Shown in pieces: positions 51,901-62,184 of a stretch of 64,000 nt of DNA (positions are counted from its first letter, which is position 1; each line of letters opens with the position of its first letter). Under the pieces are notes generated by a model. It was not told where the DNA came from. It saw only the letters and a program-made list of their open reading frames with translations, and did no database searches. This stretch comes from Bagarius yarrelli (Eukaryota > Chordata > Actinopteri > Siluriformes > Sisoridae). A program made the position numbers and the translations under genes. The DNA lies in assembly GCA_005784505.1 (NCBI GenBank), contig VCAZ01000008.1, forward strand, positions 3,707,763 to 3,771,762, given 5' to 3'.

Positions 51901-54900
51901 ACAATGGGGGGGGGAAGAAATAAGCATTAGTACGCTTTGTTGGAATTAAAAGCTTCTCATACCTTTGTGTGCTGTAGCACATCATTCTATCTGAACAATA
52001 GTGCTGTTCTTTATTCCAGTTTTACCTGTTAAACTGACTGGTGTGTAAGAAAGCGCCAGGGAGGCTTTGCCTGGCTTGCGTCTTTTGTATCCTGTATTCA
52101 CCGAGATCATGTAAGGATCGAGCTAGTTATCAGGTCACAAGAGCAGAAAAAGAAACGAAACAGGTTTGATGTTAACATATCAAGGGGCTGAACCCTATTC
52201 GTGGTTCTATTTTCTCCCCATTTTGTTTGTGACTCCCTCATCCACAAGAAATGTTGGTAAAAAATGGTCGTTAAATAAAAGTGACAGAGCAGCAAATAGT
52301 TTATTATAGGCTGACAGTATTTTTTTTTACTTCACAGAACCTGGAAAATGGGAAGGAGGAATTCACATTAAGTGACTACAGGGGATTGTGTATGGGAAGG
52401 GTCCCAGAAAATGGTTTATTCTAGGCTGATAGTGAGAGGGGCATTTTAAAAAGAAAGCCTCTCTCACTTAATTACTCATATGTGACAGTTCATGTTCTTT
52501 GCCCAGTTTTGTTCAGTTATACCAGAAAGTTTTCTTGCAGTTTTTGTAAATAGCCCCATGTTTGTCAGTAGATACAGGTAAGTTTCCTAAAATGCAGCAA
52601 TGGCTGGTTGGACAATTGGCTATTTGCTAAATAACATTGAATATATATAAATATCAGGCAGTTTGTGGCATTTTTTTCTAAATTGAGTGTACACACTGAG
52701 GAGTAAGGAGTAAGTCGGTTATTAAACACCAGCATTTTATGAAAGGTTTTAGCAGAAGATTATTCTTCTGTGGAGTTATTATGTTGCACAAAAGACATGA
52801 ACGCAATACAAACGGTGCTGCTTTTTGTACTTCTCTCACTTTACCTGTCTATCCAGTGCCAAAAGCTATTTTTAGAATTAGCTAACTATTCACACTTAAC
52901 GAAAAATGAATAGGTTGAGTAAGAATACTAAGTGCAATAATATTTAGTTCTGGAGTGCTATTGGTTATAAAATCTTAGACACAGTAACTATCATTATTAT
53001 TCTAATTTAAACATATGGTTTTATAGTGCAGGTAAAAGTGCTTGTCTACAAGGCCTGACTGAACTGATGCAGAATGCTTGATCAATAAAAAACGATTTAT
53101 ATTAGTTCATTTGATACTTCATCTTCTCAGTGTTATCTAGCACAGCATATGTTTTAGATATTTATTCATATCATACTTTATTTAATCATTTAATTTTTCA
53201 TCATATTTCACTAATATAATGATTTAATAAAATAATACTTTTTTGAAGTGATTATTTATTGTAATGACTTCTTATAATGACATAATTAACCCCTGTGTGT
53301 TTTTGGGGGCTTTGGCTCCTTTTCCACAAATGTAATCTAAGAGGGGAAATGTCAAATATTAACCATAAATGCATATACTCCTTGCAAATAAGCTAAAGTA
53401 AACATCCTTTTTCTATAAATTGTTCCAGCTGTGTTGATTAAGAAACCCAATAATCTGGTGGTTCCACCAGCGCCATAAACATGGGATGAATAAATAACTA
53501 ATTTGTTGTCTTCTGTATTCTGATGCATTTCTCACCCCTCGTTCTCTTGAATATATTTGTTACTTCTGGGACTTTTTTTGCATTCTACCATAAAGTAATT
53601 TTTTTTTATCTCAGCATTCGATATTTTTATTGTACATTGGAACAGAAACACGGTTAGTTTCACAGAGTCAGCATACATTTAGCAGGACGTTACAGTTAAA
53701 GTAGCTGTGATGTAGGTGTGATCAATCTTTTTGTGAGTTTGACTCATTGTGTTCGCAAAGCTCATGTTTAGCTTTTAAGCCTTTTTCAAACACAAAGGAA
53801 TATAAAAAAAAAAGAATAATGAAGAAGATTCTAGTTTACACAGGAAATGTTAATGTAATGAATTCAGTGAGGCGAGTAGTATTGTACAACCCAAAGGTGT
53901 AGTTTATTTACAAAGTGACCGTACAAAACACATCAAATAAACTGGACTTGGCTTACTTAAACATAAACCCTAGCTTAGACATAGACTCACTGCAATAGAG
54001 CAATAACAAACAATACACACGAAGACACGAGGCAAAAATGGGGTATATAAACGCTAGACGAGCCAAAGGGAACAAGACACATTGACAAGGGGATCACGTG
54101 ACAGGAACATATGGGGCACAAGGATCACATGACAAGGATGAGACAGGAAGTTAACACAAGCATGAACAAAAACGAACATGAACCTAAAACACGACCTAAT
54201 AAACAAGAACCATAAACCTTACAGTCAAAACAGTTCACACAATTTATGTTTTAGATTTAAAGTCATTAATATGCTTATTCTGTGACAGACATGCATATTT
54301 TACACTGTGTTTTTGTGTTGCACCATTGACTAAAGCCAACCACATGGTTTAAATTGCTATAAATATTTAATCCATATTTAATCACAGTCAATTAAAGCTT
54401 CATTAGGCAGTGTAAACCACCGATAGCTTTGCTATTGATTTTTAGACTAATTTACATTAATGTACATTGAAACAGGTGCTAGCAGGTTTCTCACAGTATT
54501 TGTTTGTAAATGTAAGTGATAAATAGGGCTGCACAATGTAACGTTTTAGCATCGACATCGCAATGTGTGCGTCTTCAATACAGGATGTGCAATATTGAAT
54601 GGGGATTATAATTGACTGCACCACAGTTCAGAACACATGTCCTTTGTAGATTTATTGCAAAGTTTAATAATAGCATCAAAAAAGGTGATGGTCAGGTGCC
54701 CTAATGCGTCACAGTGTATTTCTATTTTAGTGAGATATGAAAGCAAGAGTATGAACATCAGCACTTAAAGAATAGAACCTCACATAAACTAGCTGCATTT
54801 AGAACTTACAGCCACTAAATGGCCAGCAATCAATGTCTAATGCAGTTATTTTCTGATTCTGCTGCTACACATTGCCCTAAAGGCAGGAGTAAAGGTGAGC

Positions 54901-56024
54901 AGAGACATGCCTAAGAGTTCTATTTTTAGAAGAGCCATAAAGGAGGCAGCCATGCATGCATTACAGCCTTCACAGCCAACTGTATAACAATTATTTTTAA
55001 TGCCTCGATTACGGGCAAAACTCAGGTTATGCTTTTTATTGGACAACAAGACACCTCTTCAGATTGGGCATGCTGCCAAGTAAGCCTAGTGCTGCTTTTG
55101 TCCAGTTTTTGTCCAATGTAATTCACAATAAAATGTAATTATATGGAATTATTCAGGCTAGTAACTAGCTAAGCCTTGTTATGTTTGCACTTAGTCTGAT
55201 ACTAGCTACTCGTGTCACAGTAGTTATTTAAATACCTGTCCTCTCACAGACCTGCTTTTGCCCTGTAATGTTCAGCAGCCCCCAAGTAACACAATGCGGT
55301 CTGTAATGCGCTGGCACACACCGAGAGACTAATGTGCGGGTCATGTTACTGATGACCTGCTGTTAAACACTTGTCTCTGTCCCATTCACTCAAACAGCAG
55401 AGTAAAGCTGGAGGTTATTTTTAACAACAAGAATGATAAAGAACAGGAATGCATCTAATGGTAATATCACAAGATGTATTATCACATTGTTTAGCCTCTG
55501 GGTGTTAGCAGCAAAGGACTAGTCAAGAAAAAAAATTCTCATGGCATAGCTGATAGTACAGCACAAGCTGTTTTGCCCGTGTTACGTGTGTTGTAAGGAC
55601 CATTGGGCACTAGAGGTGGGGGAAAAAAATCGATTTTTCGATGCATCGCGATACGGAACGTGGAGGATTCTGAATTAATTCACAAATGTCAAAAATCGAT
55701 TTTATATTTCCAAATGTTAATTGATGTAACGTAATGTTGACGAACATCCACATAACAGAGGAATGATTTAGGCTCTGTCCAAAACCGTATATTATTTAAC
55801 TTGTTTTTTTAGAGGAACAATAAACTAAAAGAACATTTATTAGTGGCTATTTAAAATCTAGCATTATAGTATTATAGTTACATCTTACTTTAGTTAATAA
55901 CTTAATACTGGTACTGTGTTATAAAAAAATTAACACAACTAACAGTCACAAACCACCAACAAAACTTTATCATTAACGCATCAGGTTAAATATTAATAAA
56001 GAACAAAGCAAGATTTTTATATAT

Positions 56025-56082
<58 letters not shown>

Positions 56083-56259
56083 GGCTGGCGGTCCGCCGCG
56101 AGGCGAGCCACCGCCTGTCCCAGACCCTGCCTCCCCGGCGCCCCCCGGATGCCCTTGGCTGGGTGTCCGGTAACCTTTCAGGGGTCCGGAGCGTTTACTT
56201 TGAAAAAATTAGAGTGTTCAAAGCGGGCCGCCAAACTCGCCTGAAATTATATATATAAT

Positions 56260-56348
<89 letters not shown>

Positions 56349-59300
56349 CTATATATTGATCAATTGACCTTTTATTAATTGTTAACTAAATAAACCTAAT
56401 AAAGTGCAAAATAAATTTGCTATTAAGGCCGTATTTTGTTTGTTCATTCAGTTATTATTTTTACTACACTGTGAATTACCAGCAGTGGGTAACTCATGCT
56501 CCTTGAGTTCCACTGTCCTGCTTGTTTCTCAGTTAACCCTTTCCTACACACACTCTGATTAATAGATTAGGTGTGTGCAGTCAATTAGAAGCTGGAAGAT
56601 ACTATCTTAGTTCAGGGTGCAGTTGAGGAAGACCAAGTGAATTAGAAACTCTCATCTTCTGGTTGACTGATCACACCAGATTGAGGTAATCAGTGGATAG
56701 GGCAGGGGTAGTTGGAAAACAAGCGGGACAAAGAAGCTCACTGAACATGCCCACCTCTACATAATTTATTGTTTCATTCAAACGGTTCTATGAATAATTG
56801 CAGGTGCAGCCACTAAAATGTGCATCACTGGAAAACAGACCCTGTAATATACCGACCTATTTCGCTGCTAGATATAACATGGACATGAAGTACATCTCAT
56901 TGCCCAGCAGGGGCAATTGTCTTTTATTCGCAGCTAAACGTAGAGTGAACTGACAGCCAGCGACAGAGCCCATAAACGGTGTGGAATACTGTACGACATC
57001 ACGACTGGCAAAACATCATTCATAAATCCCCCCCCCCCCAAAAAAAAAAATCCAGATTTTGAAAATAATAACAACAAACTGAATATAAACTCAGCACATT
57101 TTAAATCTATAATAGTTACGTGAAAGATATTTTACATATCAGCCTAAATATTTCAGTTTATTGATGGATTAGTTTTCAATGTGTTTCACTCGCTTTCGGT
57201 TTTCATTTCTTGAACTGGTTTAGAGACCCTTTTTTTTTATGCTTTAATATGGGCTACAGTATGTTTGTATTAAAATGAGAAGTTTTAGGATGTGTTTCTC
57301 ACCTTTCATTTATGACTAGGCAACAAAATTAGGGGTTTTAAAACCCACCAGTACAACATATTTGTCATATTTTAGTATTTGGTATGCTGTATATTCCAAA
57401 ACCATTAACTAAATTATTATTTTCTATATAGTCTAATCCAGTGGTGTATCCGGGGACACGTGTGCTCTGTATGCGTACTTACTGTTGTTGGTGTTTTAGG
57501 CATTACACCATTATTTATCTATAACGACACACCCTGTTATATTTTATTATTTACTTAATACGAATGTAAATTGTAGTGTATTAAATCTGATGTACATGGT
57601 TGATAGTTCTTTGTTGATTTTTACTATGGTCTGATTTGTATTGAATTGGTTTTCTACATGTTATACTTTGTTGCAGGTACTATGCCATCTGTTGTCAGCC
57701 ATTGGTCTACAGAAACAAGATGACCCCGCTGAGAGTTGCTCTTATGATAGGAGGATGCTGGATTATCCCTACTGTCATATCCTTCCTACCAATTATGCAA
57801 GGCTGGAACAGCATCGGTATAAATGATTTGGTGAGTCACATCCTTCAGCTGTCGCAGCTCGTCCAGTGTTCAAAAACGAACTCGGCTGTGAAATGTTTTC
57901 AGTTATTAGGTTGAATATGTAAACATTTGATTCAGTAAAATGATTAGTCATTCAGTGAGATAATCAGCTCAATAGAAATGGAAATGTGGGGGTATTTTGG
58001 AGCGTTTAAGATTTTTATATGGTTCTTTAGAGGTTCTTACTAGATTTTGTAAGATATTTTTGTATTCTGGGTCAATTTTATATGCTCAAGGAAGCGACAG
58101 CCATCTTGTTCGTCTGTTCGGGAACAAAAGATTGATTTAATAACCCTCCACTTACAAGTATGATAAATAAAAAAAATAAAATTCTATATCACCCTATTAA
58201 AGCCTATAATACATCAGTAAACAAACATTATACAGCCTGGATGAAGATTAAGTTAGAGAAAAAGATGTCTAAATGGCATCCTGAGAATGTTTTTCTTCAC
58301 TCACCGTCAAAGATTCCATGCAGAGTTTCATAACACGGTGGCTTCATCAACTCGGGGGTTATTTATTCTGCGTTGGATCAACCCATTTCATTAACTAAAT
58401 ACACAGCGGAATTCTTTGCTCTTTACTTTCTATCAATAATAATCCTAAGGACCATTCCCTGGTGCGGGGAAACATGAGAGAGAGTTTGATTTGTGTTGGG
58501 CTACCTCTGAAACATTCACAATACATAAATGTTTTTTTAATAAATGTTTGATCCTGATGCTAATTTACTGTAGCTGCACGCTTTAAAGTCAAAACATCAA
58601 AAACACAGCCGGATCCACTTGTGTTCCACCGAATGCTTGGGTCACAAAAAATCAACATGGATAGTTTATAGGAGAAAAATATACACTACATTGCCAAAGC
58701 TTTGTGGATACATGATTAGGGCTGTGTATCGGCAAGAGTCTCGCGATACGATACATATCACGATACACTGGTCACGATACCATATATCACGATATATATC
58801 AGAAATACAATACATATTGCAATACTTAAATAAAAATTTTTTTTTAAAAAAAAGCTAAAAATACAATAAAAACAAAGCCAGAGACACAATTATTTATTTT
58901 TTTTGTTATGTTTGCTTCTGAGACCATTACCGTATTCGTCAGCAACAACTATGGGAGTGGAGGAGGAAATAATTTGACACACACTCAGCGTTTTACTTAA
59001 ATATTAACTAAAATCAGTTTCAAACGTAATTTAAATATATATCGATGCTAGACTTTTGAATATCGATATACTATCGTAAAAAATATTGTGATATTTATCT
59101 GTAAAAATATGATTGACCAGCCCTACACCTGACCATCTCATACATGTGTGATTTTAAGCACTTTTATTTCAGATTTACTTACCGTTTTGCTGTTAGATTA
59201 AGCTCCAGTCTTCTAGAAAGGCTTTTAACTACAATTTGAAAGTTACATGTGAGATATGCCTTTTATTCAGCTACAATAGTATTAGTTAGATCAGACACTA

Positions 59301-60310
59301 GCGTCAGATAAAAGGGGGTTTTCATTTTTAATGTCTTTGTTTTTCAACCGATGGTATGAATAAACAGCAGATTACAAGCATATTTATAGTTATGCGCGTC
59401 AGGATCCCGTCCATTTAAGAACACTATGCAGAATATTTTATTTGGGTTGCATCCAATTAAAGTGTGTTTCATTGGAGAAAAGTCCTGTGTTATGTAGGAG
59501 GAATTAGGGTTGATTTATTTTTATTTAAGAACAGTCAGGTTCTGGTCTTTTCTAGAAGGCTGTCTTTGTGAACAAAATGGTGTTTTTTTTAGTTAATGTT
59601 GTTCTGTTTTAAATGTATTTAGTTGGATTCCTCTATTCACCACTGAGAAAAGGACCAACTCATTTAAAAAAGAAGAGTGAAAGGCATTACTATGTGCAAA
59701 ATGTGCAGTTTGTGTGTAGATAAAATTTCCCCTTCCCTTCTCACAGATAGAAGCACGGAAGTTCAGTGGCAACTCCACGGTGTGTGTGTTCATGGTGAAC
59801 AAGCCATATGCTCTCACCTGCTCAGTGGTGGCCTTCTACATCCCCCTGGGTCTGATGGTGCTCGCCTACCAACGTATTTATGTAACGGCACGTGAGCATG
59901 CACGTCAGATCAGCATGCTGCAGAGGGCAGGTGGTGCGGCCTCCGGCCCCGAGAGTGCCGTACACCAGCGAAACCACCGCATGCGCACGGAGACCAAAGC
60001 AGCAAAGACTTTGTGCATTATTATGGGCTGCTTTTGCCTTTGCTGGGCTCCATTCTTCATCACCAACGTGGTGGACCCTTTCATAGACTACACAGTGCCC
60101 GAGCAGCTCTGGGCAGCATGCCTGTGGCTGGGCTACATTAACTCCATGCTCAACCCTATCCTCTATGCCTTCCTTAACAAGTCCTTCCGTCGTGCCTTCC
60201 TCATCATCCTCTGCTGTGGCCACCAGCGTTACCGACGGCCCTCCATCCTCGCACCTAGAACACCCTGCACAGCTACACAGATCAATGGCTCCACACATGT
60301 GCTCAAGTAA
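38622..60310 (+). CDS. htr4: htr4: 5-hydroxytryptamine receptor 4, five-exon gene model
   Basis: This is a serotonin receptor of the class A GPCR family. By family knowledge it sits in the plasma membrane and couples to Gs to raise cAMP. The spliced model joins 38622-38680, 45907-46020, 50095-50295, 57677-57830 and 59747-60310 (59+114+201+154+564 nt) into 363 codons plus stop. All introns are GT-AG and the reading frame stays open. Landmarks seen: N44 (1.50), D73 (2.50), C100 in [10 protein letters not shown]107 (3.32, amine-binding), D124-R125-Y126, sequon N185-S-T, C189 in ECL2, S202 in TCSVVAFY, a CWAPFF motif in TM6, N312-P-I-L-Y in TM7, and C332-C333 after helix 8. Identity to mammalian 5-HT4 as I recall it is very high from TM1 to the end of exon 5, far closer than to other amine receptors. 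ECL2 is two residues shorter than in human. The N-terminus is divergent. An alternative 3' exon lies at 62185-62245. Confidence 0.96.
38863..39040 (+). repeat. tRNA-SINE (LINE-tail family), near full length
   Basis: It contains the head gtgcagtggttaaggtgtt, gggcccctgagcaaggccct and the tail ggataagggcgtctgccaaa. It lies 182 bp after the htr4 exon 1 donor. Confidence 0.8.
40398..40750 (+). mobile_element. hAT transposon 5' end with broken BED zinc-finger ORF
   Basis: A terminus with ggtgtcggtatcggcccgat is followed by coding remnants [17 protein letters not shown] and, after a frame change, [10 protein letters not shown]. These are the C-x2-C and histidine halves of a BED finger. Stops and a frameshift make it inactive. 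Confidence 0.65.
41692..41802 (+). repeat. 26-bp minisatellite, about four copies
   Basis: The unit attatacaaacactccttttccctcc is present, with the two 3' copies identical and the 5' copies diverged. Confidence 0.9.
43679..44036. mobile_element. ATATCG-rich hAT-like element (family B, copy 2)
   Basis: It starts agggcctcacgatacaatac and ends tgcacagccccggta. The centre has gacaactacaggagcggagg. Confidence 0.65.
45907..46020 (+). CDS. htr4: htr4 coding exon 2 (TM1 and ICL1 start)
   Basis: The exon encodes residues 20 (third base) to 57 and two bases of R58. It contains TM1 with GNLLVMVAV (N44 = N1.50) and the start of intracellular loop 1 (CKDRQLR; human has CWDRQLR). The acceptor is ttgtcacag and the donor is CAG|GTGAGA. 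The exon also contains an internal ATG (45914, Met23) just before TM1, which on its own would look like a start. The acceptor immediately upstream and the phase-matched exon 1 argue for the longer N-terminus. Confidence 0.93.
46048..46332 (+). repeat. 5'-truncated DANA/Mermaid-like SINE beside the htr4 exon 2 donor
   Basis: The copy starts within the ctgttctccccggtgtttgc block, keeps the rest of the element and ends in a gaatgaatgaatga tail. Its 5' end lies about 27 bp after the exon 2 splice donor. Confidence 0.85.
47771..47826. repeat. (TA)n microsatellite
   Basis: Pure TA run, followed 80 bp later by (TAA)n at about 47908-47930. Confidence 0.95.
48116..48180 (+). mobile_element. Possible hAT end (cagtggttcgcaaacc)
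   Basis: cagtggttcgcaaaccttgg followed by a G-rich stretch is a typical hAT terminus. The partner end was not found. Confidence 0.35.
48945..48987 (+). repeat. (CT)n(CA)n compound microsatellite
   Basis: A CT run switches to a CA run. Confidence 0.95.
49349..49500 (+). mobile_element. Tc1/mariner-like transposase C-terminal remnant
   Basis: The string agagccctgacctcaactcc followed by cacctttgggatga encodes a PDLN-type C-terminal DDE motif in this family. The remainder is degenerate. Confidence 0.55.
50095..50295 (+). CDS. htr4: htr4 coding exon 3 (TM2, ECL1, TM3 to DR of DRY)
   Basis: The exon encodes R58 to two bases of R125. It holds [17 protein letters not shown] (TM2, D73 = D2.50), [11 protein letters not shown]1 with WIYGE, C100 (disulfide partner), and TM3 with [12 protein letters not shown], where D107 (D3.32) is the amine counter-ion in aminergic receptors. 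The exon ends in ISLD|R, splitting the DRY arginine between exons 3 and 4. Acceptor tttgtag, donor ACAG|GTGAGA. The exon is clearly more GC-rich than the surrounding intron. It is nearly identical to human 5-HT4 as recalled. Confidence 0.97.
51090..51371 (+). mobile_element. Retroelement 3'-end repeat
   Basis: gcactgtctgcactagg, tgtagcaccagggggtcctg and gttgaaatgacaataaagct form a widespread teleost repeat ending in a polyadenylation-like signal, probably the 3' end of a non-LTR element. Confidence 0.5.
53883..54223 (-). mobile_element. Candidate solo LTR
   Basis: On the minus strand the 341-bp unit begins tgtaaggtttatggttcttg and ends cctttgggttgtaca. It has a TATA-like gtttatatacccc in the middle and aataaactacacc near the end, the order expected of promoter and polyadenylation signals in an LTR. 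No internal gag/pol sequence adjoins it. A clean 5-bp target duplication was not found. Confidence 0.5.
54523..54680. mobile_element. Family A fragment (copy 4)
   Basis: It starts aatagggctgcacaatgta and includes cgacatcgcaatgtgtgcgt, the cacagttcagaacacatgtc block and tgcaaagtttaataa. Confidence 0.65.
55609..55740. mobile_element. hAT-like element end (aatcgattttcgatgcatcg type)
   Basis: The sequence agaggtgggggaaaaaaatc then gatgcatcgcgatacg is a recurrent teleost hAT-type terminus. The other end was not identified with confidence. Confidence 0.4.
56027..56079. repeat. (TA)n left of the 18S fragment
   Basis: An almost pure TA run leads directly into the rRNA fragment. Confidence 0.9.
56080..56246 (+). 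rRNA. 18S rRNA fragment embedded in a (TA)n array
   Basis: About 167 bp of GC-rich sequence interrupts a TA microsatellite. It contains ggcggtccgccgcgaggcga, gccaccgcctgtccc and tttactttgaaaaaattaga then gtgttcaaagc, all from the central (V4-adjacent) part of vertebrate 18S rRNA in sense orientation. It ends near cgcctgaa. It is a fragment, not a gene. Confidence 0.88.
56247..56352. repeat. (TA)n right of the 18S fragment
   Basis: TA-rich tract with minor interruptions, following the rRNA fragment. Confidence 0.9.
56481..56759. mobile_element. MITE with about 45-bp imperfect inverted ends
   Basis: The left end (agcagtgggtaactcatgct ... ctgtcctgcttgttt) is an imperfect inverted copy of the right end (aaaacaagcgggacaaag ... 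ccacctct). Confidence 0.6.
57677..57830 (+). CDS. htr4: htr4 coding exon 4 (DRY tyrosine, ICL2, TM4, ECL2 start)
   Basis: The exon encodes the last base of R125 to L176: [19 protein letters not shown] (end of DRY and ICL2), TM4 with GGCWIIP, then [11 protein letters not shown] and the first part of ECL2 (IGINDL). Acceptor tttgttgcag, donor TTG|GTGAGT, phase 0. Reading through the donor stays open for 28 more codons, so intron retention would not truncate at once. The motifs leave no doubt about 5-HT4 identity. Confidence 0.96.
57831..59746 (+). other. htr4: htr4 intron 4
   Basis: This 1.9-kb GT-AG phase-0 intron contains an ATATCG-rich hAT-like element (58712-59127) inserted in a Tc1-like terminal fragment. 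No additional ECL2 exon (compare the human 5-HT4(h) insertion) was recognised. Confidence 0.88.
58712..59127. mobile_element. ATATCG-rich hAT-like element (family B, copy 3, both ends intact)
   Basis: It begins tagggctgtgtatcgg and ends gaccagcccta, inverted ends. It lies inside a Tc1-like terminal sequence (58676-58711 and 59128-59150). Confidence 0.7.
59747..60310 (+). CDS. htr4: htr4 coding exon 5 (ECL2, TM5-TM7, common C-tail) with retained-intron stop
   Basis: The exon encodes I177 to K363. It contains ECL2 with sequon N185-S-T and C189, TM5 ([12 protein letters not shown]), a long ICL3 ending [16 protein letters not shown]6 ([10 protein letters not shown]), ECL3 (DPFIDYTVP), TM7 ([14 protein letters not shown]), helix 8 ([10 protein letters not shown]), C332-C333, and the tail shared by human isoforms (RYRRPSIL ... 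INGSTHVL). Acceptor cttctcacag. The transcript can stop at TAA 60308-60310, giving a tail ending HVLK, or splice at the donor CAA|GTAAGTG (exon end 60306). Human isoforms diverge at the equivalent leucine. ECL2 is two residues shorter than in human. Confidence 0.96.
   Translation: MEARKFSGNSTVCVFMVNKPYALTCSVVAFYIPLGLMVLAYQRIYVTAREHARQISMLQRAGGAASGPESAVHQRNHRMRTETKAAKTLCIIMGCFCLCWAPFFITNVVDPFIDYTVPEQLWAACLWLGYINSMLNPILYAFLNKSFRRAFLIILCCGHQRYRRPSILAPRTPCTATQINGSTHVLK
60307..60310 (+). promoter_or_regulatory. htr4: htr4 exon 5 splice donor that also supplies a stop codon
   Basis: The sequence CTCAA|GTAAGTG is a near-consensus 5' splice site. Unspliced, its TAA ends the receptor after HVLK. Spliced, the stop is removed. 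Donor choice therefore sets the C-tail. Confidence 0.75.
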
Positions 60311-60542
60311 GTGAAATCATTCAGAACCTTGAACATCTGTCATGCTGATACTTGTGTTTATTTTGCTTGTCAGTGTTTAGGTTGGAATTGTCCTGGTATG
60401 TGTTACACTGAAATAATTATGTCAAACTTTATCTATGTCATCTATTTGTTTCAATATAACAGCAAAAAATCTCATTTTTCAATCTCATAGCCATATACTT
60501 TCACTGACACCTGCATCCTAGCACTTTTATAGAGTTATGTGG

Positions 60543-60659
60543 GTAGTGGTAGCCCAGTGTTTGAGGTGTTGGATTGCTGATTGAAAGATTGGGAGATTGA
60601 CTCTTAGCACCGCCAAGCGGCTACTGCTGGGACCTTGAGCAAGGCTTTAAACCCTCATG
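60543..60659 (+). repeat. Partial tRNA-SINE in the htr4 short-form 3' UTR/intron 5
   Basis: The head gtggtagcccagtgtttgag, cttagcaccgccaag and ttgagcaaggctttaaaccc are present. The LINE-like tail is missing. Confidence 0.65.
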
Positions 60660-62184
60660 TGGTGTTCATATATTTCTTACCTAGCCCATGTTCATGGTTC
60701 TGGTGGACCCACCACATTATTGTTTTTTTTATCAACACAGCCAGAAAAAGTACGGAAATACACTTAAAATTTGTTTATTCTAGCTTCATTTCTATCTGCT
60801 GTACTGCACAGAGGACATCCTGTGCTTTCTGGTGATATGGCATTTGATTGTCTGGGATATTAGGAACCAGTTTTTACACTGCATCCAATATGGCTGCCAT
60901 AGAAACAAGCAGGTTTTGATAAAAAAAAGACTTTCTTTTTAAACTAAATAATGGTTCTGTGGTCCACTACTGTGCACATGCACACAATACAATTTAATAA
61001 CTATGACTTCTAGAATGTTTTTTGACCTGAAAGAAGCAATTAATGACATTTTTTTCACTCTAATCTTAAAATGATATAAAAAAGGTTGTTGAGTATATGA
61101 ATCAGCCATTTTTCTAACTTCCCTGATGTTTATTCTTACACAGCGCAGCAAAACATGACTATAGTAAACACCAAGTTTGTCACTGCACACCATGTTTGGT
61201 TTGTATTTACTAAGTAAAAATATTGTATCGTTGTTGTTAGGATGTGTTTTTTGACTGAACACAGCTTAGCATGGACTTTCCCGTGAGAATTTGAAAAGAT
61301 TAGAACATACCCAAACCGTCAACTTATTCTCCCACACTTGTCTCTTTGTCCTTTTATTCTGTCTCTCGCTGCACTTCTATGCCTTATAGCACTCTTTTTT
61401 AAATTCTTTAGAACATTAGAGATGCACTTTCACCATAGTCCGATTACATCACTCTATCACCGATCTAAAAATTCTTTTAAACCAAAACGGCTGTAAACTA
61501 AAGACTCTAAGCTGCACTAAAAAGGACTGGTGAAGGCAGAAGCGAAAGGTCTTTTCCATCTGTTTTTACTCCATGATTAGGTCTAAGGGCTGAGCTCCCC
61601 CAGGCTTTGACTGTAGAATAGCAAACTGCTTTAAATATAAAGTTTAGCCAGCTGGATCCTTTAAGCTAAATTCCTGAGGGACATTATAGACATATCTATG
61701 CATTTGTTATTACTTCTATGTGTGAACATGCATGTTCTGATGCATTAACGTACTGCAAGAAATGATGTAAGGTTTCCACATGCTTATGGATTGCTTTGTT
61801 TTTTAATAAGAGTTTCTTACAAGGTTTTTTGATGTTTTGTGACACACAGTAACTAATACTGAAAGAAGGAAATCTTTTACCGATATATTTCTTTCTGAGT
61901 CCTGCCTATTTTACAAATCACAAAATTAAAGACATGAAAACCTCTAAAACTTTAGTCAGATTTCTTTTCTTATGAGCTAAATTAGAAATGCAAAAAGTAA
62001 AGAGTTTTAACGCACGTCATATTTTAGAAGGCTTATAAAACATCCTTCTTATAGGGCAGCAACAATGAACTGGTTGCATTAGCAACAGTGTGGCCTTTTT
62101 GTAAGCATCTAATTTGTAGCCATGGGAACACAGCATGAGATTAACACTAGGGTCATTGCACTTGGACATTGTCTTTCTCTATAG

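Larger units (their letters stand above)
50296..57676 (+). other. htr4: htr4 intron 3
   Basis: This 7.4-kb GT-AG phase-2 intron splits the DRY arginine codon. It carries a retroelement 3' end (51090-51371), a candidate solo LTR (53883-54223), a hAT-like fragment (54523-54680), an 18S rRNA fragment inside (TA)n arrays (56080-56246) and a short MITE (56481-56759). Confidence 0.9.
60307..62184 (+). other. htr4: htr4 intron 5 (alternative) and short-form 3' UTR
   Basis: This is an intron in the long form. In the short form it begins the 3' UTR after TAA 60308-60310. It contains a partial tRNA-SINE (60543-60659). The AATAAA-like strings are not distinctive in AT-rich DNA, so no polyadenylation site is assigned. 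Confidence 0.6.

Noticed and set aside
55609..56759. A single 1.15-kb transposon bounded by agaggtggg and ccacctct that carries the 18S fragment
   Set aside because: The right-hand ccacctct pairs better with agcagtggg at 56481 as the ends of a separate short MITE, so the apparent long inverted repeat is probably coincidental.
59822..60298. 158-codon minus-strand ORF opposite htr4 exon 5
   Set aside because: Shadow of the htr4 coding frame on the opposite strand.
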